Source: Kitasatospora paranensis (GTDB lineage: Bacteria > Actinomycetota > Actinomycetes > Streptomycetales > Streptomycetaceae). Taken from it: a DNA stretch of 64,000 nt. This document shows, one piece after another, positions 55,440-64,000 of the stretch (the first letter of the stretch is position 1; each line of letters opens with the position of its first letter). The position numbers were made by a program, and so were the translations under genes. The notes beneath the pieces were generated by a model that was not told the origin of the DNA, ran no database searches, and saw nothing but the letters and a program-made list of their open reading frames with translations. The DNA lies in NCBI RefSeq assembly GCF_039544005.1, contig NZ_BAABKV010000001.1:2046001-2110000 (forward strand). Direction: 5' to 3'.

Positions 55440-57444
55440 GCGGTGTCTCCTGATTCATCGTGTTCTGCCGTGGCGTCGCCGAACACCCAGAAGTGGATGG
55501 ACTCGGCGACGACGACCAGGGCCAGGACGGCGGCGAGCGCCACCAGGACGCCCTGCAGGGCGGCCGCTCCGGGCCCCTCGTGACCGACGGCCCCGGTGGG
55601 GGCCGCGCCGTACACGAGGACGGCGCAGAGGGTGACGAGCAGCGCCCGTCCCTCCTGTCCGCCGGTCGCGCGAACCAGCCAGCGGGCCGGCGCGCCGGTG
55701 CCGCCGCGGAGGCGGTACACCGTGTCGTAGTGATGGTAGGCGACCGCTCCGACCAGCCCGAACGCGGCCGGGAGGGCGGCGGTGTCCAGGCGCAGGACGA
55801 GCGCGAGCACCGTCAGGTACTCGCCGGCCCGGAAGAACGCGGGGGCCAGCCAGTCCAGCGCGCCGTTCAGCCGGCGGGCCAGCACCAGCGAACTCAGCAG
55901 GACGTACCCGGCGGCCGCGCCGACCGAGGCCCAGGTGCCGCCGAGCTCGTAGACGGCGGCCGGCAGGCCGACCGCGGCGAGCGCGGCCAGCACCGGGACG
56001 GCGAGCGCGGGCAGCCGGCGGGCGACGGGGCGCAGCAGCGGGGCGAGCAGTTCGGCGAGCGGGCCGCCGTCGGCCAGGATCGCCACCTCGCGGGCGGCCT
56101 GGTCGGTGCGCGGGCGGCGGCGGTTGACCGAGCGCAGTACGCGCCCGGCGGTGGTGTAGCAGCAGGCCAGCGCGCAGCCGACGAGCAGCACGGTGAGGGT
56201 GGTGCGGGGGTGGTGACGGCCGTGAGCAGGGCTATCAGGGCCCAGCGCTCGCCGATCGGCAGCACCACGATCCGGCGGGCCCAGACCGTCCAGCCGAGCC
56301 GGTCGAGACGGTTGGACAGCTGCGCGGTGGGGCTGGTGTTCCCGGTCTGGGTCTTGGTGCCGGCGGTGACCGGGTTGCGGGCGGTCTCCTGGTCGGCGGC
56401 CATGAAGGCGAAGTCGACGCTGTGCCGGAAGGTCATCAGCACCATCGCGGCGAGCGCCAGCGCCCACACGTGGTCGCCGCTGCGGCCGGCCGCGATCGCC
56501 AGGCCCGCGTAGAAGGAGTACTCCTTGGCGCGGTCGAAGGTGGCGTCCAGCCAGGCGCCGACCGTGGAGTACTGCAGGGAGTAGCGGGCGAGCTGGCCGT
56601 CGGTGCAGTCGAGCACGAAGGAGAACAGCAGCAGGAGGCCGGCGCCGACGAAGCCGAGGCGGGTCGCGGTGGCCGCGCTGGCGGCCGCGGCGAGCGCGGT
56701 GACCAGGGAGGCGGTGGTGACCTGGTTCGGGGTGAGGCCGCGGCGGGCGCACCAGCGGGCCAGGTAGCGCGAGTAGGGGCTGACGCAGAACGTGGTGAAG
56801 AAGCCGTCCCGGCCCTTCACCGCGCGGCGCAGCCGGACGGCCTCCTCGTCCACCGCGGCGACGGCGGCGCGGGCGGCGGCCTGCTCGGCCTCGGTGCCGG
56901 GCACGGTGGCGACCAGGGTGCCGAGCTCCGGACGCTGGACGGCGACGCCGCTGCGCGGGAGGGCGTCGGCCAGCGCGTCGGGCAGCGGCCGGCCGTGGCC
57001 GGCGGGCCCGTCGGCGGCCAGGTCGAGGGCGGCGGCCAGCAGGGCCTCGCGGGCGGGGGCGCCTGCGACGGCGACCGCGCCGGGCACGGCACCGGCCGGG
57101 AAGCGGGGGTCGACGAGAGCGAGCCGCAGCGCGTGGCGGTGGCCGACGAACGCCGCGTCCAGCACCGCGATCCGCTCGGCCCGCTCGGCGGTGAGCAGCT
57201 CCGCGAGCTCGGCGGCGTCACGGGCGTGCAGGACGCGGTCGAAGCCCAGCGCGGCCAGGTCGGCGGCCAGACCGCCGGCCGGGGCCGTCGCGGTGCGGCG
57301 GCCGGGTCCGGCCTGCGCGGGGATCGGCACGGTGGCGGTGGCGGTGGTGCCCGGTCCGGTGGAGCCCGCGGCCCCCGTCCCGGCGAGCTGGAGCGGGCCT
57401 GCGGCCTCGTAGGCGGCGGCCGGCTCGGAGCCGGTCACGATCAC
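55436..57444 (-). CDS. DUF5941 protein: unknown N-domain, CDP-alcohol phosphotransferase, membrane C-domain; one frame break
   Basis: About 669 residues and first gene of the run. Residues 1-210 form a Rossmann-like alpha/beta region (DLAALGFDRVLHARDAAELAELL...ERIAVLDAAFVGHRHALRLALVD). The middle holds an intact phosphotransferase signature: DCTDGQLARYSLQYSTVGAWLDATFD. The C-terminal 250 residues are the multi-helix DUF5941. Near 56208 a run of five G should be six; the frame otherwise continues from VTTP into RTTLTVLLVGCALACC. Its 3' end overlaps the nucleotidyltransferase start (ATGA). Probably a membrane enzyme attaching a phospho-alcohol. Confidence 0.85.
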
Positions 57445-57936
57445 AGTGGACAGCGGGACTCACTCCCTGGCGTGGTGTGCGGTCCGGCCACAACGGAGTG
57501 CGGTGGGACGGGATGTCATATGACTGCGCCGCGGCTGCGGGGCCCGGCGCACCGGTTGAGGCTACCGGACGGTCCATTTACCCCCGAAAACGGGCGGTCC
57601 CGGGCCGCGCGGGCAGGCGGCCGGGGCGGCGGGCAGCGCGGATGCGGACAGCGGATGCAGTCAGGGGTGACGGAACCGACGGGCGGGAGCCACGGTCGGG
57701 CCGTCGGATCATCATTCCGGACAGCCGCCCCGCCTTCAAGCCGCTGACCGGCGGATATCGGGCAGATGTCCGATCATCGAACGGACACAACGTGAAGACT
57801 TCGCAACGAACTCGATCACCGATCGAACATATCGGCTGATCATTTGCCTCTTCCCGGGCCCGGCGTGCGTCGCTCCGACAGCGGTCCGCGACATGGGGCA
57901 GACTTGGGCCCCGACGCCACTTGCGAAGGGGACCCC
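57445..57936. other. Divergent region between the DUF5941 run and idi
   Basis: 492 bases with no convincing gene. The last 120 bases are much more AT-rich than the surroundings. They contain TGTCCG-N9-CGGACA (57767-57787) and CCGAT-N7-ATCGG (57819-57835), possible operators. Promoters of the 19-kb run and of idi must lie here; I cannot place their -10 boxes with confidence. Confidence 0.5.
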
Positions 57937-58557
57937 ATGCCCGACACCTCGTCGACCAGCCGCACGGACACCACGGAGAACGACTCCGGTCTCGGTGCCG
58001 CGCAGCCCCTCCCGGGAGGGGAGATCCTCCTGGAGCTCGTTGACGACGAGGGCGTGACCATCGGCACCGCCGAGAAGCACTGGGCCCACCAGCAGCCCGG
58101 CCGGCTCCACCGGGCGTTCTCGGTGTTCCTCTTCGACCAGCACGGCCGGCTGCTGCTCCAGCAGCGCGCCCTCGGCAAGTACCACTCCCCCGGTGTGTGG
58201 TCGAACACCTGCTGCGGGCACCCGTACCCCGGCGAGCAGCCGTTCGTGGCCGCCGCCCGCCGCACCGCCGAGGAGCTGGGTGTCGCGCCCGCGCTGCTGT
58301 GCGAGGCCGGGACGGTCCGCTACGACCTGCCGGACGAGGCCTCCGGCCTGATCGAGCGCGAGTGGAACCACCTGTTCGTCGGCCTGGTCACCGCCGAGCC
58401 CGCGCCCGACCCGGCCGAGGTCGCCGACACCCGGTTCGTCACGGCCCAGGAGCTCAAGCAGCTCCAGGAGGACCGCCCCTTCTCGGTGTGGTTCCGGACA
58501 GTCTTCGAGGCCGCGCTGCCGGGGATCCGCGAGATCACCGGCGGACGCGACTGGTAG
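57937..58557 (+). CDS. idi: Isopentenyl-diphosphate delta-isomerase, type 1
   Basis: 206 residues. Interconverts isopentenyl and dimethylallyl diphosphate. Catalytic Cys is in SNTCCGHP and the Glu in EREWNH. The Nudix-like core has HRAFSVFLFDQHGRLLLQQRALGKYHSPGVW. An upstream in-frame region is ignored because GAAGGGG lies eight bases before the chosen ATG. Divergent from the DUF5941-hopanoid run, so precursor balance and hopanoid synthesis share one regulatory region. Confidence 0.95.
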   Translation: MPDTSSTSRTDTTENDSGLGAAQPLPGGEILLELVDDEGVTIGTAEKHWAHQQPGRLHRAFSVFLFDQHGRLLLQQRALGKYHSPGVWSNTCCGHPYPGEQPFVAAARRTAEELGVAPALLCEAGTVRYDLPDEASGLIEREWNHLFVGLVTAEPAPDPAEVADTRFVTAQELKQLQEDRPFSVWFRTVFEAALPGIREITGGRDW

Positions 58558-58665
58558 CGGCCCGGCAACGAGCACCAGACGGCTGCGGGCACAACGGCCG
58601 CGGCGCGGGACGGCTGCGGGCGGCTCCGACGACGGGGGCCGCCCGGGGCGAGGTGATCGACGGCT

Positions 58666-59192
58666 TCAGAGGTGCCAGGCGCGGTCGTCCGGCGCCGGCA
58701 CCCGGGGGCCGGGATCGGCAGCGAGGCCCAGACCACCTTGCCGCCCTCGCCCGTGCGCTCGACGTCGCAGACGCCACCCGCCTGCAGGGTGATGCTCTTG
58801 ACCAGCAGCAGACCGCGGCCGCCCAACTTCCCGAGGTCGCTCTCCAGCGCCTTCGGCCGGTACGGATGGGCATCCTCGACCGAGATCCGCACCCAGCCGT
58901 CGCCGATCGCCAGCTCGGTGGCCAGGTGCGGGGAGACCACGGCGGCGTGGGTGACCGCGTTGCTCACCAGCTCCGAGACGATCAGCAGCAGATCGTCGAT
59001 CATCTCCTGGTACCGCTCGCCGGCCATGCCCTGGGCGAGCAGGCGGTCGCGCACCGCATGGCGGGTCTGCGGCACCGACGCCTCCTCGGCCGCCGCCACG
59101 AACCGCCACACACCGGGCTCGGGCGCGTCGCCCGGGCGTCTGGGCCCCGGCCTCCGCGCCGTCGTCTCGGCAGCCCCGCTGGTCTGTTCCAC
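58666..59192 (-). CDS. Anti-sigma-type ATP-binding protein (HATPase), frame break near the end
   Basis: About 175 residues of the histidine-kinase-like ATPase fold of RsbW/SpoIIAB. N-box LIVSELVSNAVTHA, G1 box SVEDAHPYRP, G2 box GKLGGRGLLLVKSI. Read as given, the frame runs on antisense through idi. Adding one base in the C/G run near 58702 gives ASLPIPAP then VPAPDDRAWHL and a stop, the normal length. In Streptomyces such proteins regulate sigma factors or act with anti-anti-sigma partners; no partner gene is adjacent. The GTG giving VEQTSGAAE is preferred; an ATG 21 bases earlier is possible. Confidence 0.75.
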
Positions 59193-59442
59193 GTCACGCC
59201 ACCCTTCGCACATTGACGGGAGGCTCGTCCGTCCAGCCGCACGCACGGGGCGCCGCCGGCCGGCGGCATGTCGGGAATCGGGCGTTCCGCTCAAGGCTCC
59301 CTTGGTCCACAGAGGCTAGGAGAGCACCCGTCCGGCCCTGGTGAAGGGACTGGAACTTGGCTGCGGGTGAACTCTTCCGACCACATGCGCACGCAATCGG
59401 ACCGATCGAGTCCGGTCACGATTCGTTGTACCAGCGGATCGA

Positions 59443-60219
59443 TCAGCCCGCAGGCGGTTTTCCCAGATCAGCACGGTCGGCCTCCACGGCCTCCACGGAG
59501 GGCCCGCCGGCCGCGCCCGGCCCCTCGGGCCCGACCGATCCGTTCGACCCGCTCGCCCCGCCCTGCCGGCCCGGCCCGTCGGATCCGTACGGCGCGGTGC
59601 CGGCCTGCGCGGCCACGTCGGCCTCCGCCGCGGCGCGGGCCTCACCGACCATCCCGATCACCTGCCGGCCGCCCGCGCCGACGGCGATCAGGCCCAGCCC
59701 GTCGAAGAGCAGCCAGAGCGAGAAGTACAGCCCGAGCGTGTACCGGGAGCCGCTGGGCCACTGCGCGAGCACCAGCACGCCCAGCAGCAGGTCGAGGGCG
59801 CCGAGCAGCAGCGTCCAGCCGACCTGCGGACCGCGCACGGCGAGGCCGCCCACCAGCCGGAACGTGCCGGCGCTCAGGAACAGCAGCGCCGCGAACAGCG
59901 TCAGCCCCTCCGGATCCGCCTCCGGCCGGACCACCAGCACCACGCCCGCGGCGATGTTCAGCGCCGCCACCGCCGCACCCAGCCAGAAGAAGTTCCCCTT
60001 CCGGCCCAGCACGGCGTGCACCAGGCCCACGGCCCCGCCGATCAGCAGCAGCCAGCCGAACAGCAGCATGCCGGTGAGCGTCGCGAACGCGGTGTACAGC
60101 AGCCCCACCACCGCCACACCCACCAGCAGGACGCCCAGCCCGACCAGCACCCCGAAACTCCGTCGCAGCCCGCGCTCAGGCGCCGCCTGCCCGACCTCCG
60201 CCCTCCGTCGCCCCAGCAC
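59443..60219 (-). CDS. HdeD-like (DUF308) membrane protein
   Basis: 258 residues with six short membrane helices in three pairs (GVLVGLGVLLVGVAVVGLLYT, MLLFGWLLLIGGAVGLVHAVLG and following), as in HdeD/DUF308. The C-terminal 65 residues are Gly/Ala/Ser-rich and disordered. HdeD is linked to acid tolerance in E. coli; the function in actinomycetes is unknown. The GTG giving VLGRRRAEVG has GGAGG four bases upstream. The longer frame towards the tRNA is ignored. Confidence 0.8.
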   Translation of the reverse strand: MLGRRRAEVGQAAPERGLRRSFGVLVGLGVLLVGVAVVGLLYTAFATLTGMLLFGWLLLIGGAVGLVHAVLGRKGNFFWLGAAVAALNIAAGVVLVVRPEADPEGLTLFAALLFLSAGTFRLVGGLAVRGPQVGWTLLLGALDLLLGVLVLAQWPSGSRYTLGLYFSLWLLFDGLGLIAVGAGGRQVIGMVGEARAAAEADVAAQAGTAPYGSDGPGRQGGASGSNGSVGPEGPGAAGGPSVEAVEADRADLGKPPAG

Positions 60220-60365
60220 GATGCCTCCAGCCCGTCCGCCGCGCCGTCCGGCGCTTCCCTCCGCATGCCCGATCTGCGGTGATCCATACCCATTGACCCC
60301 ACAACGTCCGGTGATACCCCCGTCCGGCGGTAGAAACGCAGGTGAGAAGCAGTCCCGCAGCCTGG

Positions 60366-60371
60366 TAGTGT
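60366..60371 (+). promoter_or_regulatory. Candidate -10 of the tRNA-Leu gene
   Basis: TAGTGT lies 52 bases before the tRNA. The -35 is poor (TGAGAA at 17 bases). Confidence 0.35.
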
Positions 60372-60423
60372 TCTCTCTGTCGCCAGGGGGCGAAGGAAAC
60401 GGAAACCCCAGGCAACACACCCG

Positions 60424-60510
60424 GTCCGGGTGGCGGAATGGCAGACGCGCTAGCTTGAGGTGCTAGTGCCCTTTATCGGGCGTGGGGGTTCAAGTCCCCC
60501 TCGGACACCA
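60424..60510 (+). tRNA. tRNA-Leu (anticodon GAG)
   Basis: 87 bases including an encoded CCA. Acceptor GTCCGGG pairs with CTCGGAC with one G-U. The D region is TGGCGGAATGGCAGACGCG. The anticodon stem is CTAGC/GCTAG with loop TTGAGGT, giving GAG. The long variable arm TGCCCTTTATCGGGCG marks a class II tRNA. The T-arm is GGGGGTTCAAGTCCCCC. Reads CUC and CUU leucine codons. No integrase gene is nearby in the window. Confidence 0.97.
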
Positions 60511-60516
60511 CCTATT

Positions 60517-60533
60517 CGCCGACATTGTCGGCG
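60517..60533 (+). other. Short perfect hairpin after tRNA-Leu
   Basis: CGCCGACA-T-TGTCGGCG, seven bases after the tRNA. May guide tRNA 3' processing or be a first termination stem. Confidence 0.5.
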
Positions 60534-60537
60534 AGGG

Positions 60538-60571
60538 AATGCAGGTCAGGAGCAATCCTGACCTGCATTTT
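60538..60571 (+). terminator. Intrinsic terminator of tRNA-Leu
   Basis: AATGCAGGTCAGGA and TCCTGACCTGCATT form a 14-pair stem with a GCAA loop, followed by TTT. A T-tract is unusual in this genome and supports real rho-independent termination. Confidence 0.85.
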
Positions 60572-60914
60572 GCGTTGTGCGTGAGGTCCGGCGCCGGGGG
60601 CGCGCTGCGGCCCGCGACCGTGGTCCGCACCGTGCGCCGCAGGTGCCGGCCGGCCAGGCCGCGCTCGCACATCAGGCGGGCGACCGGCACTGACGGCGCC
60701 AGGGGTTCGATCTCCGGTACTCATCTCCCTGACTATCCGTCAGAGTCAGCTCGTCCGCTTCCTGGGCGCTCGGCCTCGGGGACGCGTTCCGGTGACGGGA
60801 CCATCAACTACGCTGCTGCCAGCCACAGAACCCGTGTCAAAGATCCGAGGCTTCGGCACCCTCGCAATGCGGCGCCCTGGGCCTTGCGGAGGATCCGTCT
60901 GAAGGGAGCCACCC
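60572..60914. other. Intergenic region before the right-end regulator
   Basis: 343 bases. No gene, repeat or clear promoter found. AAGGGAG just before the GTG at 60915 is the ribosome site of the next gene. Confidence 0.5.
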
Positions 60915-63900
60915 GTGGTCGAGGCGTACGGCGGACGACAGGAGCGCGCCGGTCAGGTGCCGTTCGTCGGCAGAGCTGCCGAAGTCGGTCTGCTGGACAC
61001 GGTGTTGGATCAGCTCAAGGGCGGCGGACCGGCCGTCGTCGACGTCACGGGTGAGGCCGGGATCGGCAAGAGCCGACTGCTGGCGCAGTTCGGTGCGCGG
61101 ATCCGCAGTCGGGGGATGACCGTGCTGAGCGGGCAGGCCACCGAGTACGAACAGCACAGTCCGTTCCGGCCGTTCGCCGATGCTTTCGCCGACCTCAGCC
61201 CCGTGGTGCTGCGCCGTTTCCCCGCGCTGGCGGAGTTGTCGCCGGCCCTGCGGGGCGTCGCCGACACGCCGGCCGCCCCGGGGGCGGCAACCGGTTCGCC
61301 CTGCACCAGGCCACTGCGGCCCTGCTGGGCCGGCTCGGCCCGCACGGGCTCGCCGTGGTACTGGACGATCTGCACTGGGCGGACCCGGTGTCGCTGGAGT
61401 TGGTGGACCACCTGGTACGCCATCCCGTGCGCTCTCCGCTCCTCCTGGTCGTCGCGCGCCGGGGTCGGCAGACTCCGCCCTTACTGACCACGTCGCTCAC
61501 GCGTGGCGTGGACTCCGGGGTCGTGCTCCGGATCGCCCTGGGCCCCCTGGCCGAACGTGACTGCGTCGAAGGCCTGGCCGCAGATCTTCCGCTGCCGCAG
61601 GCTTCGGAGCTGTACGCGGCGAGCGACGGCAACCCGCTGTACTTCCTCGCCCTCCTCCAGGCCCACCGCGACGCCCGCAAGGCACCAGGGCGCACCTCCC
61701 CCTCGCGGGCCGAGCGGTGTCGGGAGAACCGGGCGGCCCGCCGGTCGGGCTCGGCGCGCTGCTGCTGGACGAGCTGGCACCCCTGAGCCCGGTGGAACGC
61801 CGGGTCCTGGAGGCAGCCGCCGTCCTGGGGGACCGGACCACCCCGAGGATGATCGGTCTACTGACCGGGTCCGGCTCCGAGGAGGTCATCCACGCACTGC
61901 AGGGGCTGATGCAGCGCGATCTTCTGCGGCGAGGACACGGCGGACGGCTGGCACTGCGCCATCCGCTGGTCCGGGAGCTCATCCACGAGAACATCGACCC
62001 GTGGCTGCGGGAGGACTTCCACCGCCGGGCCTCGGCAGAGATCGCCGCCGCCGGAGCCACCGTCATCGAGCGGGCCTACCATGTCGAGCGGTCGGTGACC
62101 TACTGGGATCCGCAGGCGGCCGGTGTCCTCGTCGCGGCCGCCGAGCAGAGCGCCGCGACCGCTCCGGCCGCCTCCGCGCACTGGCTCGGCGTCGTCCTGG
62201 GACTGCTGCCGGACGGCTCGGAACACCTCGCCACCCGACGCGAACTGACGCTCCTCAGAGCCCGCGCACTCGGCGTGAGCGGCGGACTGCTGGCGGGCCG
62301 GGACCTCCTGCAGCAGGTGATGGACATGCCGGCCCCGGACCGCTACGACGAGATCCGCGCCGCCGCAGCCACGCTGCGTGGCCAATTGGAGCGGCAGCTC
62401 GGGCGGCACCAGGAAGCCGAGGCGATGCTCCGCCGTGAACTGGCCCGCTCCCCGGACCGTCCGCGCCTCACGCGGTCCGGATCGGCCTCGAACTGTGCTC
62501 CTGCATCCTGTCCGCCGCCCGCTATCCGCAGGCCCGTGCCGACATCAACGAGGTTCTGGTCGCGGCGCGTTCGCTGGGCGACGCGATCGGCGAACTGGGT
62601 GCCCTGGCTCGGATCGCCCTGGGCGAGGCCTACGAGGGCGAGATGGGCACGGCCCGCACCGTTGCCGCATCAGCAGCCGCACTCGCGCAGACCCTGGCCG
62701 ACTCCGATCTCGCCGAGCTGTGCGAATCGCTGTGCACGCTGGGCTGGGCCGAGGCGTTCCTGGAGGACTACGTCGGTGCCGAAAGCCACCTGGACCGCGG
62801 GCTGGAGATCGCCCGGCGCACCGGACAGGCCTATCTGGTACCGCAGTTCCTCACCGCGAAGGCCTACACCCATTTCAGCACCTGCCGGATCACCAGCGCG
62901 CTGGAACTGGCCGAGGAGGCCGAGCCGCTGGCACGCGCGGTGGGCAGTGACGAGCTGCTCGCCTTCACCCTGGCGTTCCAGTCCCAGATCCTGCAGCAGG
63001 CCTGCCGACCGGCACCGCCGGACGCACTGGCCGTCGCGGAGGAGGCCGCGGCCGCGGCGGGCAGCAACGACCACTGGTGGGCGACCCTGGCCCGGTGCAT
63101 GCTCGCCTCCGCCGCACTCGATGCCGGCGATCCGCACCGGGCAACGGACATCCTGCTGCGGGCCGGCGGCGGAAGCGACCTGCGCCGGCTGCAACCCACG
63201 ACGCGCCCCAACTGTCTGGAGCTGCTCAGCGGCGCCGCCCTCGCCGTCGGCGACACCGACGCCGCCGTGCGCTGGGCGGAGCGTGCCCGCAAGGAGGCCG
63301 AGCAACTCGGTCTGCCGGCCCAGCACGGCGCGGCGCAGCGCAGCCTCGGCCGGATCGCCGCGTACCACGGCGACTCGGCCGCAGCAGCCCGGATGTTCAC
63401 GGCAGCGGCGGAGCAGAGCGTCCGGTCCCGGGCGACGCTCCGCGAAGCACAGTCACTGCTCCTCGCCGCCCCGCACGTGCGGGCGACGGGCGACAGCACC
63501 GGTGCGGCCGAGATGTGGCACCGAGGAGCGCGTCTGGCCTCGGAGGGAGGGGCGCGCCTGCTCACGGGCCTCGCCGAAAGCATCCGGCCGGCGGTCTTCG
63601 CCGCCCCGGCCGAACCGGCGGGCGAGCTGGTCTCCCTGACCGGCCGCGAACGGGAGGTGGCCGAACTGGTCGCGGAGGGCCTGACCAGCGTCGCGATCGC
63701 CGACAAGCTCGTGCTCAGCCCACGGACCGTCGAATCCCACATCGCCCGGATCTACCGCAAGACCGGCGTCTCCAGTCGCGCCGCGCTGGCCGTCATCGTG
63801 AGCCGCAACACCGGGCCGCAACAGGCGTACCTGAAGGTGCCCCGGCCTGCCCCCGAGGATCCGCTGCGGGCTGACGGCCCCGAAGCCGGCGAGCTGTCGC

Positions 63901-64000
63901 CCGCGCCGCCGCGGGCCGTGGCCGACACGCCCCGGCTTCTCGGCCGGGACGCCGAACTCGACTCGCTGACCAGGGCGTTGGAGGACCTCAAGGCGGGCGT
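60915..64000 (+). CDS. Large AAA/LuxR regulator with three frame breaks, running into a second ATPase module; cut by the window end
   Basis: Module 1: Walker A TGEAGIGKS, Walker B VVLDDLHWAD, long TPR-like helical part, and a canonical C-terminal LuxR HTH (LTGREREVAELVAEGLTSVAIADKLVLSPRTVESHIARIYRKTGVSSRAALA) ending near 63790. Single missing bases near 61283, 61713 and 62463 break the frame; the four pieces join into one conserved chain. After the HTH the frame stays open through a 50-residue Pro/Ala linker and reads PRLLGRDAELDSLTRALEDLKAG. This matches the start of module 1 (PFVGRAAEVGLLDTVLDQLKGG), so a second ATPase module begins. The rest is outside the window. Target genes unknown. Confidence 0.85.

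Noticed and set aside
58320..58665. Extension of the ATPase protein antisense to idi
   Set aside because: Without homology and caused by a lost base in a C/G run; the repaired frame stops at 58666.
60424..64000. Mobile element integrated at tRNA-Leu
   Set aside because: No integrase, no repeat of the tRNA 3' end and no change in base composition are visible in the window.

Overview
The window is very GC-rich, with strong third-position G/C bias, Streptomyces-style ribosome sites and frequent GTG starts. It carries families typical of Streptomycetaceae: DUF6325, DUF6343, DUF5941, a secreted CBM2-FnIII-GH18 chitinase and a hopanoid operon with dxs. I read it as chromosome of Streptomyces or a close relative such as Kitasatospora. 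I see no transposase, phage gene, CRISPR array or origin.

Layout. 0-6 kb: galM, a 999-residue AAA/LuxR regulator and a divergent class I terpene synthase. 6-13 kb: a sugar-use island of LacI regulator with paired operators, GH31 glycosidase, small HTH protein, acetyl-xylan-esterase-like hydrolase and a beta-lactamase-fold hydrolase. 12.8-20.8 kb: Nudix hydrolase, a membrane cytochrome with a Tat-exported molybdopterin oxidoreductase, TetR, an unknown protein with a repeated Pro-rich NPF tail, a phosphotransferase, and an aldo/keto reductase divergent from TetR with twin operators. 21-27 kb: chitinase, spermidine-synthase-like protein, and a LysR / cysteine dioxygenase / YeiH sulfur module. 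27-38 kb: LapA-like protein, a heterodimeric ABC exporter with complementary ATP sites, aldo/keto reductase, a single-chain double MarR, SDR, PAP2, and small membrane or lipoproteins.

38-57.4 kb is a 19.4-kb run of genes on the minus strand. Its upstream half has two CDP-alcohol phosphotransferase domains, a nucleotidyltransferase, a glycerol-1-phosphate-dehydrogenase-like enzyme, a GT2 and a TagGH-type ABC transporter. Its downstream half is hpnC-hpnD-hpnE-prenyl synthase-shc-hpnG-hpnH-dxs-hpnO. Isopentenyl diphosphate isomerase (idi) sits divergently at the upstream end. Precursor supply (Dxs, Idi), squalene formation (HpnCDE), cyclisation (Shc) and side-chain building (HpnG, HpnH, HpnO) are thus next to a possible glycopolymer or glycerophospholipid pathway. 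I consider this the most interesting part of the window.

58-64 kb: anti-sigma-type ATPase, HdeD-like membrane protein, tRNA-Leu(GAG), and a large AAA/LuxR regulator that leaves the window while beginning a second ATPase module.

Caution: at 16 places the reading frame breaks inside an otherwise well-conserved gene. Every break is explained by loss of one or two bases, mostly in G/C runs. I interpret these as base-calling errors, not pseudogenes, and give each such gene its full span with the break position noted.
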